Position numbers and translations under genes: made by a program
In this document: piece by piece, positions 8,744 to 18,535 of the stretch
Layout of the letters: the number at the start of each line of letters is the position of its first letter
How positions within the stretch are numbered: position 1 is the stretch's first letter
DNA from: Cyclobacteriaceae bacterium YHN15
GTDB taxonomy: Bacteria; Bacteroidota; Bacteroidia; Cytophagales; Cyclobacteriaceae
Length of the DNA stretch: 64,000 nt
Reading direction: 5' to 3'
Assembly: GCA_003797895.1 (NCBI GenBank)
Contig: RKQB01000002.1
Span: 311,354-375,353 of the forward strand
The notes under the pieces: generated by a model
What the model was told of the DNA's origin: nothing
Databases searched by the model: none
Seen by the model: only the letters and a program-made list of their open reading frames with translations

Positions 8744-9283
8744 ATGAGCGAGAAAATAAACTGGATATTAGAGTTGGATGAGATCAGCAAAGAGGTTAAA
8801 GAAAGTTTTAAAGAACTGGATAAAGAAACCATTTATCGCAAACCGGATAATAAAAACTGGAGTATTGCGGAGAACCTGGAACATATAATGAAAGTTAACA
8901 ATAGCTATTTCCCTATTTTCCGAAAACTAAAGGAGGGAACTTTCCATGGAGCCTTTATTTCCAAGATTGGTTTTTTTTCCAAACTTTTTGGAAATTTGAT
9001 TTATAAATCTGTGTCGGATGGGGGTAAAAAAAAGGTCAAAACCTTTTCCTTATGGGAACCGAAAATACAGGACGAAAATTCTGAAATCGTTGAAAAATTT
9101 CTATCTCATCAAGAGGAATTAAAAGGATGGATTAAAGAAATGGAAATGTTTATAAATAAAGGAGAAATCATCCATTCACCTGCTAATTCTTTGATTGTTT
9201 ATTCCCTTCCCCGGGCTTTGGATATCATTGTCGCCCATGAAAAAAGACATCTGGATCAGGCCAGGAGGAATTTGAGAATTTGA
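8744..9283 (+). CDS. DinB-like (DinB_2) family protein
   Basis: This 179-residue protein has features of the four-helix DinB/YfiT metal-binding fold: the WSIAENLEHI motif near residue 41 supplies the first histidine, and the C-terminal HEKRHLDQARR supplies two more. Related proteins are metal-dependent thiol or bacillithiol transferases or have no known reaction. No export signal is present. Single gene with an ATG start. Confidence 0.8.
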   Translation: MSEKINWILELDEISKEVKESFKELDKETIYRKPDNKNWSIAENLEHIMKVNNSYFPIFRKLKEGTFHGAFISKIGFFSKLFGNLIYKSVSDGGKKKVKTFSLWEPKIQDENSEIVEKFLSHQEELKGWIKEMEMFINKGEIIHSPANSLIVYSLPRALDIIVAHEKRHLDQARRNLRI

Positions 9284-9446
9284 ATTTTTAATTCTCAATT
9301 AACAATGATCAATTACAAATTGGAAAATTGTAATAGGTTTTTCTAGATCAAACGTTCAATGAAACTGTAACTTACAGGGCAATTGAAAGATTTGGAAAAT
9401 CGTTTCACTTTGTTTTTATTTCTATCATACTTCAAACCCACATACC

Positions 9447-11225
9447 ATGTCATTTTATTCCAAGCGTGATCTGAATTTCCAGTTATTTGAAAATCAAAAG
9501 GTTTTGGACTTGGTCAAGTACCCTTATTTTAAGGACCATAGTGAAGAAACCTTCCAAATGGTGTTGGAGGCAGCGGATAAAATCGCAGAACATGCTTTAA
9601 AGCCCTTAATGACTGAAATGGATAGAAATGAACCTCAGTTGGTTAATGGGAAAATCATGGTCCATGAAGGAATGAAAAAAATATTGCGACAGTTTGGAGA
9701 GGACGGCTGGATCAATGCTACCTTTGATTACGATGACGGAGGACAACAATTGCCCAATACCCTTCATATGGCTTCCGGTTTTATTTTTCAAGCTGCAAAC
9801 TATTCGGCGTCCGTCTATCCATTTTTGACGACAGGAGCCGCCAACCTTATCCGTACTTTTGGAAGCAAGGAACTGGTCAAACGCTTTACTCCCAATATGT
9901 ATTCTGGAAAATGGCAGGGTACAATGGCGCTCACAGAACCCGATGCCGGTTCTTCTCTTTCTGATCTGACCACAACTGCTTACCCAACCGATATGGAAGG
10001 GATTTATAAAATCATAGGACAAAAAATATACATTTCCTGTGGGGATCATGATGCCTGTGAAAACGTCATTCACCTGATGCTGGCTAGAATTAAGGGTTCT
10101 CCTGCTGGAGTCAAAGGAATCTCTTTGTTTGTGGTTCCTCAAAAAAGAGTTCCCAATGGAGAACCCAATGATGTATTGACTGAAGGAGTTTATCATAAAA
10201 TGGGTTATAAGGGAGCACCCATAGCACATTTGATGATTGGTACCAATGATGGCTGTGAAGGTTATTTGGTAGGAGAAGCCAACAAAGGTTTATCTTATAT
10301 GTTTCAGATGATGAATGAAGCACGAGTAGGTGTGGGAATGAATGCTACTGCGATAGGTACAGCTGCATATTATACTTCTCTAGCTTACGCCAAAGAAAGA
10401 CCTCAGGGAAGAAGAATTGGTGATAAAGATCCAAATAAGCCCCAAGTACCTATTATTCAGCATGCTGATGTAAAGCGCATGTTATTATTTCAAAAATCCA
10501 TTACGGAAGGGGCATTGTCCTTGCTTTTGTTTTGTAGTAAATTGGGGGATATAGTTCATGTATCGGAAGGAAAGGAAAAAGAAGAAAAATCTCTACTGCT
10601 GGATTTTTTGACTCCAATTGCCAAGTCATATCCTTCAGAAATGTGCTGCCTGACGACTTCAGCCGCTATTCAGATTTTGGGAGGCGCTGGATATACTTCC
10701 GACTTTCCAGTAGAACAATATTACAGAGAAGCAAGGATTCACCCCATTCACGAAGGCACGACCGGTATTCATGGATTGGATCTTTTGGGTAGAAAAATGC
10801 TTATGCATGAGGGTAAAGCATTGAAATTATTTGTCAGGGAATTGTATAAAACAATAGAAGAAGCCATTGTGATTGAAGTGCTTAAACCCTTTGGAAAGAA
10901 ACTGGAGAAATATTTGAATAGTGGTCAACAAGTTGGTCTCCACCTGATTTCGAAAGCAAGTGCCGCTCCTGAGGAATTCCTGGCTGACGCTACCCTGTTC
11001 CTTGAATATTTAGGAATACTAACTATAGCTTGGCAATGGCTAAAACAAGGTGTTACGGTTCAGAAAAACATGGCTTTAGAAAACCAAGAATCAGAGTTTT
11101 ATAAAGGAAAAATGATGTGTCTGAGATATTTTTATGAATATGAGTTGGTAAAAATGGATGCCTTGGGAAAAAGACTGATTTCAGAGGAAATGCCCACCAT
11201 TGATATGAAAGAAGAATGGTTTTGA
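9447..11225 (+). CDS. Acyl-CoA dehydrogenase, large (DmdC-like) type
   Basis: This 592-residue FAD enzyme resembles the about 600-residue acyl-CoA dehydrogenases that include 3-methylmercaptopropionyl-CoA dehydrogenase (DmdC). It shows the FAD/substrate motif MALTEPDAGSSLSDL near residue 155, the C-terminal catalytic region YYREARIHPIHEGTTGIHGLDLLGRK with the base Glu in HEGT, and the extra C-terminal helical domain. It introduces a 2,3-double bond into an acyl-CoA. The chain-length preference is not visible. It is separated from other fatty-acid genes and appears monocistronic. Confidence 0.88.
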   Translation: MSFYSKRDLNFQLFENQKVLDLVKYPYFKDHSEETFQMVLEAADKIAEHALKPLMTEMDRNEPQLVNGKIMVHEGMKKILRQFGEDGWINATFDYDDGGQQLPNTLHMASGFIFQAANYSASVYPFLTTGAANLIRTFGSKELVKRFTPNMYSGKWQGTMALTEPDAGSSLSDLTTTAYPTDMEGIYKIIGQKIYISCGDHDACENVIHLMLARIKGSPAGVKGISLFVVPQKRVPNGEPNDVLTEGVYHKMGYKGAPIAHLMIGTNDGCEGYLVGEANKGLSYMFQMMNEARVGVGMNATAIGTAAYYTSLAYAKERPQGRRIGDKDPNKPQVPIIQHADVKRMLLFQKSITEGALSLLLFCSKLGDIVHVSEGKEKEEKSLLLDFLTPIAKSYPSEMCCLTTSAAIQILGGAGYTSDFPVEQYYREARIHPIHEGTTGIHGLDLLGRKMLMHEGKALKLFVRELYKTIEEAIVIEVLKPFGKKLEKYLNSGQQVGLHLISKASAAPEEFLADATLFLEYLGILTIAWQWLKQGVTVQKNMALENQESEFYKGKMMCLRYFYEYELVKMDALGKRLISEEMPTIDMKEEWF

Positions 11226-11386
11226 AAAATAGAAAATTCCAAAATCCAAAATCCAAACTTCAAAATTTCAAATTATCAATTAGCCAATTAAAAATTACAA
11301 ATTTACTCCGTTTCAGCTTATTCATTAGCCGAAATGTTCAGTAAGAACCTCTGTGGAATTTGACGGACTTTTGTGGTTCGAAAAAA
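11226..11386. repeat. Composite intergenic repeat (AT-rich tract plus TTTTGTGGTTCGAAAAAA)
   Basis: After the acyl-CoA dehydrogenase there is an AT-rich tract of CCAAAATCC/CAATTAGCCAATTA words at 11226-11310. About 50 bp of unique sequence follows, then ACTTTTGTGGTTCGAAAAAA at 11367-11386. The same order of blocks is seen twice at 16725-16985, suggesting that the blocks form one composite repeat family. Confidence 0.5.
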
Positions 11387-11479
11387 GATCTTTATGAAAA
11401 TCTTAATTCATTGATTTATAAATAGTTTTTCAGATTACATGGCTTTCTTCATTCATCATTTCCCATTCGACATTAAAAT

Positions 11480-12673
11480 CTACCACCATTTTGTCTTTTT
11501 ATACATCTTCTTTTTTGAAGCACGTTCTCTATTGTAGAGTTTGATGTAATGTCCTTCCGTGACACGGACCCTGTATCCTAAAAGATGGAATAAAGGCTTT
11601 GCTAAAAACCGGGCAGTTTTTAAATTCACCTTAAGGATTTTTTTTTCTTTATTTTCCCAGAATACACCTGGTAAAAGGGTAAGAAGATTGTCTGTTTTAT
11701 ACTTTCTTAAAAAAGCTGAAAGTTTGAGTACCCAATAAGGAATCCTGTGGATGATAAAAAAACCGTCACTTCCCTGGCTTTGGTATAAAGGCATGAATAT
11801 CCTTCCAGATAAAGGCGCTTTGACACTCTCCTCATTATGAATTGCTAAGGCGGTATCTTTTTTTATAGGCTGGAAACTTTCAAAACCAGACAGCATGGTG
11901 AATTTTTCCCAAGCTGCGATCCTATGTAAATAAACAATTTCAAATATTTTCTTCAATTGATTGGCACTTTTTTCCAATATTGAATAATGAACATCAAATT
12001 CTCCAAAACTTTGTTTTTTGATTGCGCCTGTAAAAAACAAAGTTAGGTAAATAAATGAAATGGAATTTTTCACCGAATTTTCATCCTGATGTTGTCCTGC
12101 TTCAAATCCTATGGCTACATAGCCCTGCTGGTTGATATAACTCAACATGGGGCCATCCAAATACTCCTCAATTCCCAAGACTATTGGAACCGGAAATTTC
12201 ATGGCAAATTTTCGGTTGATCAAAGCATCATTGATAGTGATAAAGGGGCAGGATTTGCTGGAAGTGGTGTGAAAATCTATAAAATATATAGGTCCTGAAT
12301 TTTCTTCGATAATAGGTTTTATCAAATGGAGAAGTTCCTTCATTTCATTTTCTTCTTCCAAAAGATTGGCTTTGCTTTCCAATCTGTCCATGAAATTACT
12401 GGTCCAAATTCTGTTGAGATCCTCGTCAATATATCTTTTGTTTTTGGACAAGGCTACTTTGTTTCCGATTATACCATAAATTGTTCCTGCAATATGTTCC
12501 CTATTAGATTCTAATAGGCCCAATGCCTGTTCCAAAGCAAGGACGCCAGCAGGTTCATTTCCATGGATACCTGCAAAAAATAGGATTATTGGTCCTTTTC
12601 TGCTGCCTTCAACTCTCCTGATAATCCTATCTACATGGTCAGGGACTTTAGTATGGGTAAAAGAAACCTTCAT
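11480..12673 (-). CDS. Succinylglutamate desuccinylase / aspartoacylase-family hydrolase
   Basis: This zinc carboxypeptidase-like hydrolase (AstE/AspA, M14-related) of 397 residues has the zinc motif HGNEPAG (HxxE) near residue 35, the arginine/asparagine motif DEDLNRIW, and a third zinc ligand in IDFHTTSS. The family cleaves N-acyl amino acids or amides. The ATG at 12673 is preferred over TTG at 12697, because the upstream GCS2-CBS gene stops at 12675 and ATG follows after one base (TAA-A-ATG), implying translational coupling. A ligase coupled to a hydrolase suggests a shared small peptide or amide substrate. Confidence 0.85.
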   Translation of the reverse strand: MKVSFTHTKVPDHVDRIIRRVEGSRKGPIILFFAGIHGNEPAGVLALEQALGLLESNREHIAGTIYGIIGNKVALSKNKRYIDEDLNRIWTSNFMDRLESKANLLEEENEMKELLHLIKPIIEENSGPIYFIDFHTTSSKSCPFITINDALINRKFAMKFPVPIVLGIEEYLDGPMLSYINQQGYVAIGFEAGQHQDENSVKNSISFIYLTLFFTGAIKKQSFGEFDVHYSILEKSANQLKKIFEIVYLHRIAAWEKFTMLSGFESFQPIKKDTALAIHNEESVKAPLSGRIFMPLYQSQGSDGFFIIHRIPYWVLKLSAFLRKYKTDNLLTLLPGVFWENKEKKILKVNLKTARFLAKPLFHLLGYRVRVTEGHYIKLYNRERASKKKMYKKTKWW

Positions 12674-12674
12674 T

Positions 12675-14525
12675 TTAAATATCATTTGAAGTGACAAGAC
12701 CTACTAACTTATCTCCTTTGGTTACAAGCAGACAATTGATATTGTATTTGGCCATCAATTGCCTTGCTTCATCCACTTTTTTATCCTGTGAAATGGTTAT
12801 CAATTCTGTTTTCATGATTTCCTTTACACACAATTTGATTTCCTTAGGCTGATCCAAATACTTTTTAATATCCGTCCAGGTCAAAAGACCGATAAGCTCT
12901 TTATCTCCTTTCACCACCGGCATGTGGTGGATGTTTTTCCATTTCATTATATTGACTACCAATTCAACAGGATCGTTTTTTTCTACAGAAATAATTGAGG
13001 TATTCATAATGTGGAATACTTTTTTTTCAATATTAAAGGTAGTAGTCGCTCCTGTCGGCAAAACCTCCCATTCTGAAACCGGTATATCTTTCTCTTGATT
13101 TATATAAAGATTGGCAGTAAGTACTTGGTTGGCCTCATTCTTTTTCTTTGATTTCAGCAGGCTTCTATAACTGTTGACCATCCACTCCGCACCATTTCTT
13201 GAACCCACTCTCTTTTGAATTACGGATAAGTACTTATCAATGTCATCATAATTGATACCGGCTCTTTGCAATCCTATTCGTGCCATCGGAATCAGTTCCT
13301 CCAAAATCAGTTCTTGACTTGAAATCAATCTGTTATTCCAATGAAACTGACAGGCCATGCCATACCGTGCTGCCCTGAAAAAATTGGCCTTTACTTCTTT
13401 AAAATCCAATTTTTCGTGAATATCCCTATGTTCTTCCCTTCTTCCTTTCATCAGGCCTATCCAAAATGCCATATTGGCAATTTGATCAATCATTGTTGGT
13501 CCAGCAGGAATATACCTGTTTTCTATGCGAAGATGAGGTTTGCCTCCTCCCGTTCCATAGCATGCCCTGTTCCATCGGTAAACTGTGCCGTTATGCAATG
13601 ACATAGCCTTTAGCTTCGGAATTTCACCCTCTCTTAACATTTCTAGACTATCTTTCTCAAATTCAGAAGTAACCAAACTCCTGAATCTTGAAATATTGTC
13701 TTTGAAAATATCAGATATAGTGCCAGTTTGCCAGTGGTCTTCAAAACTTACCCTTGATTGACTATCATTCAATAAAAGTGAATTTGTGCGTACATCCACG
13801 CTTTGCGTAAAAAGTGCAATTCGGGTCTCGCTCCACAATTCCTTTCCAAATAATAAGGGTGAATTGCAGCAAGCTGCCAAAACAGGACCCGAAATCACCT
13901 GCGCCCAATTGAACAGGTCAATAAATTCATCCGGATCTATTTGGAGATGCATCTGCCAACTGGTATTACAACTTTCCAACATCACTGAATCATGCAACAA
14001 ATTCAGTTCATCCACTCCTCTGATATGGAAACTAAAGTCCTGAGCTCTGGATTCTTTTGCTGCCTCATTCAAGACAAAATAGCGTTGAACCGGAGTCATA
14101 TTTTCAAGGGATATATGATTATGGCTAATCGTTGGTAAAATCCCGGTAATTATGATTTTGGAGTCTTTCCTGGCAGCCGCTTCTTTAGCCTTGTCAAGCA
14201 AATTTTTCAATTCTTCGTGCAAGTTAGAAAAACACTTTCCTTCCAAAATCAGGGGGTCCAGATTTATTTCCAAATTGTAATTTCCTATTTCTGTGGTAAA
14301 ATGAGGGTCATCCACTAGTTTTAAAATTTCAAGAGAATTGCTTTCAGGTAAAAAATCATGGCCCACAATGAAAAATTCCTGTTCTGCACCAATCCTAATC
14401 GGTGCCTTTTCGATTATACCTTCGTTTACCATAATGTCCAAAGCCTCCAGATCCCTTATCAGGTGGTGAAAGTAGTTCGCTTTTTGCTTTTTACCTGAAA
14501 GTTTTGAGACATTGAGTGTTCCCAT
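12675..14525 (-). CDS. Glutamate-cysteine ligase-like (GCS2) protein with C-terminal CBS pair
   Basis: This 616-residue protein joins a GCS2/YbdK-like carboxylate-amine ligase domain (about residues 35-460) with two CBS domains (about 500-616). The ligase part shows IRIGAEQEFFIV, NYNLEINLDP and PHLRIENRYIPAGPT. The CBS part shows HIMNTSIISVEKNDPV...HHMPVV and IMKTELITISQDKKV...INCLLV. CBS pairs usually bind adenine nucleotides and gate activity, so the ligase may be energy-regulated. The second CBS ends abruptly at TSNDI, directly before the stop. Co-translated with the downstream AstE-type hydrolase. Confidence 0.85.
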   Translation of the reverse strand: MGTLNVSKLSGKKQKANYFHHLIRDLEALDIMVNEGIIEKAPIRIGAEQEFFIVGHDFLPESNSLEILKLVDDPHFTTEIGNYNLEINLDPLILEGKCFSNLHEELKNLLDKAKEAAARKDSKIIITGILPTISHNHISLENMTPVQRYFVLNEAAKESRAQDFSFHIRGVDELNLLHDSVMLESCNTSWQMHLQIDPDEFIDLFNWAQVISGPVLAACCNSPLLFGKELWSETRIALFTQSVDVRTNSLLLNDSQSRVSFEDHWQTGTISDIFKDNISRFRSLVTSEFEKDSLEMLREGEIPKLKAMSLHNGTVYRWNRACYGTGGGKPHLRIENRYIPAGPTMIDQIANMAFWIGLMKGRREEHRDIHEKLDFKEVKANFFRAARYGMACQFHWNNRLISSQELILEELIPMARIGLQRAGINYDDIDKYLSVIQKRVGSRNGAEWMVNSYRSLLKSKKKNEANQVLTANLYINQEKDIPVSEWEVLPTGATTTFNIEKKVFHIMNTSIISVEKNDPVELVVNIMKWKNIHHMPVVKGDKELIGLLTWTDIKKYLDQPKEIKLCVKEIMKTELITISQDKKVDEARQLMAKYNINCLLVTKGDKLVGLVTSNDI

Positions 14526-14926
14526 ACCATTATTTTTATGGGAAAATTAATGATAATCAAGTCCTAAAAACATGACAAGAGTCAGTCCGTAAGCTAATTA
14601 TCGTCGGGTAATTGATATGCTTCAGGTACTAAAATCGAAGTTTGGATACCTCCTTTATGTAAGAGTTTATTGTTGTGCGGTAAGATATCGGCAAGCCTGA
14701 TTGGAGAAGAAAAGCTTGACATTGGTGTTTTTCCACTCCTCCTCTGCACTGAAATGAAGATTTGGTTAAAGACAACTGTGCAGAGATAAGCCTAAAATAA
14801 AGCCCTTTAATAGATTTTCCTTTCCAACCCAAGAAAAACCTCAACATTCCTTCAACAATGTTATCAATGACAACAACGACAACTCACGAAGCTCCTCATT
14901 CTTCATTTATAATTCAACATTCTTCA
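14526..14926. other. Intergenic stretch without a convincing gene
   Basis: About 400 bp lie between the ABC transporter and the GCS2-CBS gene, both on the minus strand. Two overlapping minus-strand open stretches are present (about 65-72 codons, 14600-14847), but neither has a good start or recognisable motif. One ends ...LVPEAYQLPDDN and looks mildly protein-like, so a gene remnant is possible. The part next to the ABC gene (14880-14926) is AT-rich with repeated ATTCTTCATT words. Confidence 0.35.
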
Positions 14927-16678
14927 TTAGATCCTAGCCTGATAGGTATATAATTGAAAATACCTGCCTTCTTTGGCAATCAGTTCTTCATGTTTGCCTC
15001 TTTCCACAATTTCACCGTTTTCAATGACCAAAATTTGGTCTGCCTGTCTGATAGTACTCAGTCTATGTGCTATAACAAAGGTAGTTCTTCCCTGCATTAA
15101 CACTTTTAAACTCGCCTGAATTAAGGCTTCACTTTCTGTGTCCAGATTGGAGGTGGCCTCGTCCAAGATTAAAATTCTGGGATCGGCCAAAACGGCTCTT
15201 GCAATGGCTATTCTTTGTCTTTGACCACCCGAAAGTTTCACCCCTCTTTCACCAATCAGGGTGTCCAATCCATCCTCAAACCTGTCAGTAAACTCCTGAA
15301 CATGAGCAGCTTTAACCGCATCTATCAATTTGTCATTGGGAGAATCAGGTCTTGGAAAAAGTATATTTTCTCTGATGGTTCCTTCAAAAAGAAAGTCATC
15401 CTGTAATACTACCCCCAATTGGGACCGAAAACTGTCCAAACTGATTTTCTGCATATCCACACCGTCAACTGTAATGATTCCGGAATCAGGGTTCAAAAAG
15501 GATGCTGCCAATCCTGCAATGGTCGTTTTTCCTGACCCGGAAGTACCTACCAAGGCAGTCACCGAACCCTCTGGAGCTTGGAAAGAAATTTCCTTCAGAA
15601 CCTCTTTTCCAGGCTCATATGCAAATGAAACATTTTTGAAAACAATATCCCCTTTGATATTTGGCAATCCAATTGTCCTTTTATTGGATGCACTTTCAAG
15701 AGGAGCATTCATGATTTCCTCCGTTCTGTCCAATCCGGCAAATGCCTCCGTCAATTGGCTTCCGATATTGCTCATCTGAACTATTGGGGCAATCATAAAA
15801 CCTAAATAAAGGGTAAAAGCCAGGAAATCACCAAAGGTCATTTGTTCATCCATGATCATATATCCGCCTATTCCCATGATACCGGCAGAGGCCAAACCCA
15901 ACAAAAATGTTGCTGCCGATGTAACAAAACTTGTAGCTGTCAGACTGGCTTTTACATTCAAAAACAACCTTTCTACACCAGCCTCGAAGGTTTTTATTTC
16001 CTGTTCTTCGGCATTGAAACCCTTGATCACGCGGATACCTCCCAGAGTTTCTGTCAGTCTGCCTGTTACTTCAGCATTGATCTTTCCCCTTTCCCTGAAT
16101 ATGGGTCTGATTTTTCCAAATGCTTTCAATGATATCAAACCAAATATGATGACCGGAACCAAAACATATAGGGTCATCAAAGGGCTGATGTAAATCAATA
16201 AAGCCAAAGATATCAAAGCTGTCAGTACCCCACCTATCATTTGGGCAAAACCTGTTCCCACCAAATTTCTGACCCCTTCCACATCCGTCATAATTCTTGA
16301 TACCAATTCTCCTGTTTTTGTATTATCAAAAAAACGAATGGGGAGTTGGATGATATGCCGCTGAACCTGAGATCTTAATTTCGATATCAAATGCTGGGCT
16401 TCAACACTGAGAATTTGTGTCAAAGCATAGGATGTTGTTGCCTGTATGGTGATGGCAGCGACTACGACCAATACCAACCACTTTAACATATTAAGGTCAT
16501 TGGATGGGATTACATCATCTATTAAATATTTACTGGCTCCTGGTAAAACCAGGCCAGAGAATCTTGATATTATAATTAAAAATAGCCCCAAAAATAAATG
16601 CCTTCTTCTGGGCCAGATGATTGTTTTGAAAACATGGGCCATGGTAACCCTGTTTTCAGTTCTCTTTGCTTTTGTCAT
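14927..16678 (-). CDS. ABC transporter, fused permease/ATPase (MsbA/BmrA-like exporter)
   Basis: This 583-residue half-transporter has an N-terminal six-helix ABC_membrane domain (about 25-310) and a C-terminal nucleotide-binding domain. The latter has Walker A GTSGSGKT at 378-385, signature LSGGQRQRIAIARA, Walker B ILILDEATS, and H-loop AHRLSTI. It would work as a homodimer in the inner membrane and export lipids, drugs or peptides. The substrate cannot be inferred, and no accessory genes are next to it. Confidence 0.92.
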   Translation of the reverse strand: MTKAKRTENRVTMAHVFKTIIWPRRRHLFLGLFLIIISRFSGLVLPGASKYLIDDVIPSNDLNMLKWLVLVVVAAITIQATTSYALTQILSVEAQHLISKLRSQVQRHIIQLPIRFFDNTKTGELVSRIMTDVEGVRNLVGTGFAQMIGGVLTALISLALLIYISPLMTLYVLVPVIIFGLISLKAFGKIRPIFRERGKINAEVTGRLTETLGGIRVIKGFNAEEQEIKTFEAGVERLFLNVKASLTATSFVTSAATFLLGLASAGIMGIGGYMIMDEQMTFGDFLAFTLYLGFMIAPIVQMSNIGSQLTEAFAGLDRTEEIMNAPLESASNKRTIGLPNIKGDIVFKNVSFAYEPGKEVLKEISFQAPEGSVTALVGTSGSGKTTIAGLAASFLNPDSGIITVDGVDMQKISLDSFRSQLGVVLQDDFLFEGTIRENILFPRPDSPNDKLIDAVKAAHVQEFTDRFEDGLDTLIGERGVKLSGGQRQRIAIARAVLADPRILILDEATSNLDTESEALIQASLKVLMQGRTTFVIAHRLSTIRQADQILVIENGEIVERGKHEELIAKEGRYFQLYTYQARI

Positions 16679-17068
16679 TGTTTGAAAATATCGTTGATAA
16701 CAAAATTGGCAGGTAAATTAGTTCGGATTGAATTATCAATTACCAATTTACAATTTGCCGCTGTTCTACTGTTCTGCTCTTCCAGAAGCAGGATTTCATC
16801 GGTCATACTTTTGTTTCCTTTGTTATCTTTTGTGGTTCGAAAAAAACTCAATGAAAGCCCTGATAGGAATTAAAAATTACCAATTAGAAAATTATTAATT
16901 TGCCGCTGTCCTGCATCTTCAGAATCAGAATTTCTTAACACAAACTTTTGTGAAATTTGGGGGACTTTTTTGGTTCGGATATCCTTGTTGAAAAACCAAA
17001 GTTGAACAATCCTTTTATTCTCTAAGTGGTAAACCTATATTTGCAACTTCCAAAGATTATACCTGTAC
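16679..17068. repeat. Intergenic stretch with two tandem copies of a composite repeat
   Basis: The 390-bp gap between the divergently arranged ABC gene and tyrS contains the same series twice, at about 16725-16850 and 16868-16985. Each copy is an AT-rich AATTACCAATTT-type tract, then TTTGCCGCTGT(T/C)CTG with a downstream CAGGATTTC/CAGAATTTC word, then CTTTTGT...ACTTTT(T/G)TGGTTCG. The copies differ at many positions, so the duplication is old or each was inserted separately. The tyrS promoter element follows at 17036. Confidence 0.5.
17036..17043 (+). promoter_or_regulatory. Bacteroidota -7 element upstream of tyrS
   Basis: TATATTTG fits the Bacteroidota -7 consensus TAnnTTTG and lies 25 bp before the tyrS ATG, giving a short leader. 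A good -33 TTG element at the usual 19-21 bp spacing is not obvious. Confidence 0.45.
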
Positions 17069-18361
17069 ATGAATAGTTTTATAGATGAATTGCGCTGGAG
17101 AGGAATGCTCCAGGATATGACCCCTGAGATTGAAAATTACCTCAAAAAAGGAATGGCTTCTGCCTATCTTGGATTCGATCCTACCGCAGATTCATTACAT
17201 ATTGGACACTTGGTCGGTGTTATGACTTTATTACATTTTCAAAGGGCCGGCCATAAACCTTATGCTCTTGTCGGTGGTGCCACCGGCATGATAGGAGATC
17301 CGAGTTTTAAATCTGATGAAAGAAATCTTTTGGATAAGGCTACATTGGACCATAATGTAGAATGTCTTAAAAGCCAATTGTCCAAGTTTCTGAATTTCAA
17401 GGAAGGAGCTTCCAACAAGGCAGAACTTGTCAATAATTATGATTGGATGTCTAATTTCAGCTTTTTGGAGTTTATCAGGGATGTTGGGAAACACATAACC
17501 GTAAACTATATGATGGCAAAAGACTCGGTTAAAAGGCGTTTGGAGGAAGGAAGCGGACTTTCTTTCACTGAGTTTTCTTATCAATTGATCCAAGGTTATG
17601 ATTTTTACCATCTTTGGAAAAACCACCAAGTCGGTATCCAATTGGGAGGTTCTGATCAATGGGGAAACATAGTGACAGGAACGGAGCTGATCCGGAAAAT
17701 GGAGGGAGGTTCTGCCTATGCCCTGACCGTGCCATTGATCACCAAAGCAGATGGATCTAAATTTGGAAAGACTGAAAGTGGTTCTGTTTGGCTTGATCCG
17801 GCAAAGACCTCTCCTTACGCATTCTATCAGTTTTGGTTGAATGTTTCCGACGAAGATGCCGCTAAGTATATTAGGATTTTTACAGTTTTGGATAAGCAGA
17901 CCATTGAAAATCTGGAAAAAGAACATGATGAGGCGCCTCATTTAAGATTGCTGCAAAAGGAAATAGCCATGGAGGTTACCATTATGGTGCATGGAGAACA
18001 GGAATATGAAATGGCTTTAAAAGCTTCATCTATTTTATTTGGCAAATCTTCGACTGAAGATTTGGCCACCTTGAATGAAAGGACTTTTCTACAGATTTTT
18101 GATGGTGTACCACAAGCTGTAATTTCCAAAGAGGAATATGATAATACGGCTAATGTCGTGGACCTTCTTTCAGAAAAGACACAAGGTATTATTTTTCCTT
18201 CAAAGGGTGAAGCCAGGAAAATGATTCAGGGTGGTGGTGTTGCCATCAACAAAGAAAAAATAAGTGATCCTAATTCAAGGCTTACCTATACTCTCCTCCA
18301 GGGAAAATACTTGTTGGTGCAAAAAGGAAAGAAACAATACTACATTATTTCCATCAAGTAA
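17069..18361 (+). CDS. tyrS: Tyrosine--tRNA ligase
   Basis: This 430-residue class I aminoacyl-tRNA synthetase charges tRNA-Tyr. Visible features are the HIGH motif at residues 44-47, the TyrS tyrosine pocket (GSDQWGN at 194-200), the KMSKS equivalent KFGKT at 231-235, and a C-terminal S4-like RNA-binding domain ([19 protein letters not shown]). The length matches bacterial TyrRS of the Bacillus/E. coli type. It has its own probable promoter and a downstream inverted repeat. Confidence 0.97.
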   Translation: MNSFIDELRWRGMLQDMTPEIENYLKKGMASAYLGFDPTADSLHIGHLVGVMTLLHFQRAGHKPYALVGGATGMIGDPSFKSDERNLLDKATLDHNVECLKSQLSKFLNFKEGASNKAELVNNYDWMSNFSFLEFIRDVGKHITVNYMMAKDSVKRRLEEGSGLSFTEFSYQLIQGYDFYHLWKNHQVGIQLGGSDQWGNIVTGTELIRKMEGGSAYALTVPLITKADGSKFGKTESGSVWLDPAKTSPYAFYQFWLNVSDEDAAKYIRIFTVLDKQTIENLEKEHDEAPHLRLLQKEIAMEVTIMVHGEQEYEMALKASSILFGKSSTEDLATLNERTFLQIFDGVPQAVISKEEYDNTANVVDLLSEKTQGIIFPSKGEARKMIQGGGVAINKEKISDPNSRLTYTLLQGKYLLVQKGKKQYYIISIK

Positions 18362-18437
18362 AGACCAAGTTGAAATCAGTTTTATTTTCAGTTTTAAGTA
18401 TTTGAAAATCATATTATTACATTTGAATTTTTGATAT

Positions 18438-18481
18438 AAAAATATACCAAAAAAGCCTATTTATTTTTTTGGTATATTTTT
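18438..18481 (+). terminator. AU-rich inverted repeat after tyrS
   Basis: Two perfectly complementary 17-nt arms, at 18438-18454 and 18465-18481 (core ATATACC / GGTATAT flanked by A and T runs), enclose a 10-nt loop. It begins 76 bp after the tyrS stop and ends in a T tract. It may terminate tyrS transcription. Confidence 0.6.
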
Positions 18482-18535
18482 TGATTTCTTCATTATTCTT
18501 TGTTTAATTTCGATTGTAACAATTCTTAATCCAAT

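Noticed and set aside
9606..10229. 207-codon minus-strand ORF opposite the large acyl-CoA dehydrogenase
   Set aside because: Antisense shadow of a well-supported gene.
14629..14847. 72-codon minus-strand ORF between the ABC exporter and GCS2-CBS genes
   Set aside because: No motif or signal, and an overlapping frame looks equally protein-like; left as unresolved intergenic sequence.
16679..17068. T-box or other riboswitch in front of tyrS
   Set aside because: The -7 element lies 25 bp before the start, leaving almost no leader, and no T-box sequence or anti-terminator is visible.
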